Shown: piece after piece, positions 6,501 to 7,650 of the stretch
Layout: every line of letters starts with the position of its first letter
Numbering within the stretch: position 1 is the stretch's first letter
DNA from: JADJEI01 sp035328465
Lineage (GTDB): Bacteria > Bacteroidota > Ignavibacteria > Ignavibacteriales > Ignavibacteriaceae
Assembly: GCA_035328465.1 (NCBI GenBank)
Contig: DAOLIQ010000119.1
Location: 1 to 7,650, forward strand
Direction: 5' to 3'
Length of the DNA stretch: 7,650 nucleotides
Translations under genes and position numbers: made by a program
Notes under the pieces: model-generated
Databases searched by the model: none
Told to the model about the DNA's origin: nothing
What the model saw: the letters and a program-made list of their open reading frames with translations, nothing else

Positions 6501-7650
6501 TCTTCTGTTCCGATCCATATTTTACCATGATTATCTTCAGCTAAACTCCACCTATGATTTATCAAATGACCGTATTTATCAAAAGGATATTCTTTTACAT
6601 AACGATTTCCGGGTGTAAATTTATTTAAACCGCGTCCATCGGTTGAAATCCAAATCGTTCCTGATCTATCGAATAAAATTTTCGTTACATTATTACCACT
6701 GATACTAGCGGGATCTTCCCAATTGTATTTATAATGAGAAAAATTTTTTGTGCGCTTATTAAAAATGTCAACACCGATTGTACTGATCCACAAATTTCCA
6801 TTTAAATCTTCGCTGATTGAATTAACAACATTATCAGCTAAACTTTTAGGATCTTTTGAATTATTCTGATAAAGAGTAAAAGTCCCGTCTTCTCTATTAA
6901 ATTCAACTAACCCGCCCGTTGTTCCAAACCACATTATCCCATCACTATCTTCATAAATTGACAGAATCCAATTATCACCTTCAGTATACCGGTAGTGAAC
7001 AAATTGATTTGAAGCTTTATCATATTTATCGATTCCATTCCCTGTCCCAAACCAAAGCGAACCAGTTCTGTCTTCGTATATAGCGTTAACTGCATTATGA
7101 ATAATACTTCCAAGGTCACTGCTATCGTGTTTTAACCATTTAAAAGTTTCGGTTGATTTATCGAAAAGATATAAACCTCCACCGGTTCCAATCCAAAGAT
7201 TGCCATCCCGATCCTCAAGTAAAGATAACACATGGTTACTCCAGTCTGTAAGAGCCGTCTTGGAATTTAACCTATAATGAGTAACTATTCCTGTTGTTGG
7301 ATTAAGTTTTTCCAGACCTTGCGTATGACCAGCCCAAATGTTTCCTTCTTTGTCCCCGCAAATAGCATATATTATTACGTTAGGCAAGTCAATGACTACA
7401 TGGTTAGAAAGTAAAGTTGTATCTCCATCACGCGGGATATAAGATTTGAAGGAATAACCATCGTATCTATAGATTCCACGATATGTTCCGCACCATATAT
7501 ATCCTAACTTATCCTGAAACATGCAAGGAATAACCCCTGGAAGACCTTTAATATGTTCAAAAGTAATTTTTGATTGTTGAGAATATGTTTTGTATGAAAG
7601 GGAAAGAATAATGGTTAGAATAAAAATGAAAAATCGAATCGGGCGCAGAT
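3542..7650 (-). CDS. Hybrid two-component system (HTCS) sensor/regulator, start off the right edge
   Basis: At least 1,368 residues, stop TAA at 3542-3544. The in-frame Met at 7522 is not the start: 42 further codons read upstream to the edge with no start codon, giving a signal-peptide-like run (LRPIRFFIFILTIILSLSY, then TYSQQ) and the family's usual beginning FEHIKGLPG. Numbering from Met7522: about 13 Reg_prop motifs to residue 600 (such as LWIGTGGGLYLFD, IWIGTEDGLISFD), i.e. two periplasmic seven-bladed propellers; Y_Y_Y domain 638-711; membrane helix about 722-740; HisKA with SHEFRTPL (phosphoacceptor His777); ATPase domain with N-box Asn892, DTGIGI at 947 and GTGIG at 977; receiver with VVEDN, phosphoacceptor Asp1128 and LTKPF; AraC-type HTH about 1235-1326. 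HTCS proteins sense a periplasmic ligand, often an oligosaccharide, and directly regulate transcription. Unusual: two palindromic repeats translated within it (residues 910-936 and 1031-1071). The ligand cannot be told from the sequence; the downstream secreted genes are plausible targets. Confidence 0.95.
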   Translation of the reverse strand, partial: LRPIRFFIFILTIILSLSYKTYSQQSKITFEHIKGLPGVIPCMFQDKLGYIWCGTYRGIYRYDGYSFKSYIPRDGDTTLLSNHVVIDLPNVIIYAICGDKEGNIWAGHTQGLEKLNPTTGIVTHYRLNSKTALTDWSNHVLSLLEDRDGNLWIGTGGGLYLFDKSTETFKWLKHDSSDLGSIIHNAVNAIYEDRTGSLWFGTGNGIDKYDKASNQFVHYRYTEGDNWILSIYEDSDGIMWFGTTGGLVEFNREDGTFTLYQNNSKDPKSLADNVVNSISEDLNGNLWISTIGVDIFNKRTKNFSHYKYNWEDPASISGNNVTKILFDRSGTIWISTDGRGLNKFTPGNRYVKEYPFDKYGHLINHRWSLAEDNHGKIWIGTEDGLISFDPVNESFKVEKFKSNITGLIKDKTGTLWISERKTGNLFFKKDGEEKFNRFIDSKGKVFAKELSFMSNSRDGNIWLNTGNRILKLYPGQNKVEEVTKFDTDIGALCEDKTGLLWIGTDVGLIRYDIKNKTSTRFSYDAEDSSTIGGNAVGDIFEDGLGNLWIIANSTLNKFDRVSQKCLRWSGKVGLPLGFFKATDDAYGNLWIFNGNAIKYNPGTRETKVFADVKFGQPYKMRNGEIYLIVPRIFSEIQSLIRIIPDSLKNNEFIPPVVITDFRKFEKPYPFGKEIHLSYTENFLSFEFAALSYINPGRNQYAYKMEGVDKDWVYSGSRRYASYPNLEPGEYIFRVKGSNSDGVWNEVGTSIAIIIYPPWWKTWWAFSSYTLFFLFALYGIRRYELNRLHLKNRVKLDEAVLKEKEETDKMKSRFFANISHEFRTPLTLILGPAEKISSRTSDDVVKDANVIKRNSQRLLQLINQLLDLSKLESGKLKLEAEKGNIVSFVKGVALSFESLAESKDIILKLLPEKEFIELYFDKEKMMKILSNILSNAFKFTPEEGMITVSVRECHSELVSESPIVSKTLKQSASDEQHDNTKGFVEIKIRDTGIGIAAEEIPKLFDRFYQVDSSHTREYEGTGIGLALTKELIELHNGSIRVESEKGSYTEFTLEFPFGRDHLHDEDIVEEKVDVILSPDKDGINSAKNPNLTENENNQKEAALLDSSLQTPQNDAELKEDKTIILVVEDNYDMRHYIRESLDRNYLVEEAVNGEQGVRKAEKIIPDLIISDMMMPKMDGNELVRILKNDEKTSHIPIILLTAKAGQENKLEGLETGADDYLTKPFDIKELQVRIKNLISIRRKLQEKFSKVDNHFPSIKGMKLSSLDEKFMQKVNEIIEKHLSEEEFSIEEFGKEVGMSRSQFHRKFTAITGKPASLYLRSVRLSRAKKMIEKKQGNISEIAYSVGFSSLSYFSKCFKEEFGYPPSDLT
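4310..4432 (-). repeat. Long inverted-repeat element C in the kinase-receiver linker of the HTCS
   Basis: The outer arms GTCATTCTGAG (4310-4320) and CTCAGAATGAC (4422-4432) are perfect 11-bp complements. Inner arms CGAAGAATCCAA (4331-4342) and TTGGATTCTTCG (4384-4395) are perfect 12-bp complements, around an AT-rich centre of 41 bp. The right half holds a nested stem TCCCG (4405-4409)/CGGGA (4417-4421) absent from the left half. It encodes residues 1031-1071 (from Met7522), a low-complexity polar stretch (SPDKDGINSAKNPN and DSSLQTPQND) between the ATPase and receiver domains. The frame is kept throughout. Confidence 0.8.
4717..4795 (-). repeat. Palindromic element B in the ATPase domain of the HTCS
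   Basis: The 79-bp unit is bounded by TGTCAT (4717-4722) and its complement ATGACA (4790-4795). One end is a perfect hairpin: ATTCCGAA (4771-4778), loop ACAAG (4779-4783), TTCGGAAT (4784-4791). The other end has a weaker GCTG/CAGC pairing. It is translated as residues 910-936 from Met7522 (beginning CHSELVSESPIVS), between strand ITVSVRE and strand FVEIKIRDTGIGI, where related kinases have only a short turn. Hairpin loop and GTCATTCCG end match element A, and it is read in the same phase. Confidence 0.8.

Noticed and set aside
6255..6530. Open frame of 91 codons on the plus strand
   Set aside because: Antisense to the Reg_prop repeats of the HTCS; it is a reflection of their regular codon pattern.

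Overview
The window reads entirely on the minus strand and holds three genes: an HTCS regulator (right, cut by the right edge), a complete secreted beta-propeller protein (middle), and a larger secreted tandem-repeat protein (left, cut by the left edge). Coding density is close to 100%. The only gaps are 110 bp (3432-3541) and 13 bp (1784-1796), and I see no RNA genes, insertion sequences or CRISPR arrays.

Organism: most likely the Bacteroidota/Chlorobi/Ignavibacteria group, and I favour Ignavibacteria. The reasons are the YPNPFNPSTKI-type C-terminal sorting domain of the type IX secretion system (T9SS), the LPVELVSF boundary in front of it, Asp-box repeat proteins with a WRRPLSEI tail, a giant hybrid two-component system (HTCS), AT-rich DNA, and strong AGGAGG-type Shine-Dalgarno sites, which are uncommon in Bacteroidia proper. 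This placement is inference from motifs, not a database match.

Layout in direction of transcription: (1) 7650 to 3542, a one-protein sensor kinase/response regulator with periplasmic propellers, Y_Y_Y domain, membrane helix, kinase, receiver and AraC-type DNA-binding domain. The Met at 7522 is internal; a signal peptide reads in frame upstream and the true start lies off the window. (2) 3431 to 1797, a 544-residue secreted propeller with a complete T9SS sorting domain. (3) 1783 to the left edge, 594 visible residues with a signal peptide and 13 Asp-box repeats, ending exactly where a sorting domain would begin. Genes 2 and 3 are 13 bp apart and almost certainly co-transcribed; the HTCS may regulate them.

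The most interesting signal is a set of three palindromic elements lying inside open reading frames, translated in frame and sited where proteins tolerate insertions: a loop of the sorting domain (about 1881-1903), a beta-hairpin loop of the kinase ATPase domain (4717-4795), and the kinase-receiver linker (4310-4432). All three share a GTCATTC terminus, and the first two share the same 5-nt hairpin loop. They resemble in behaviour, though not demonstrably by descent, the protein-coding palindromic elements known from Rickettsia.
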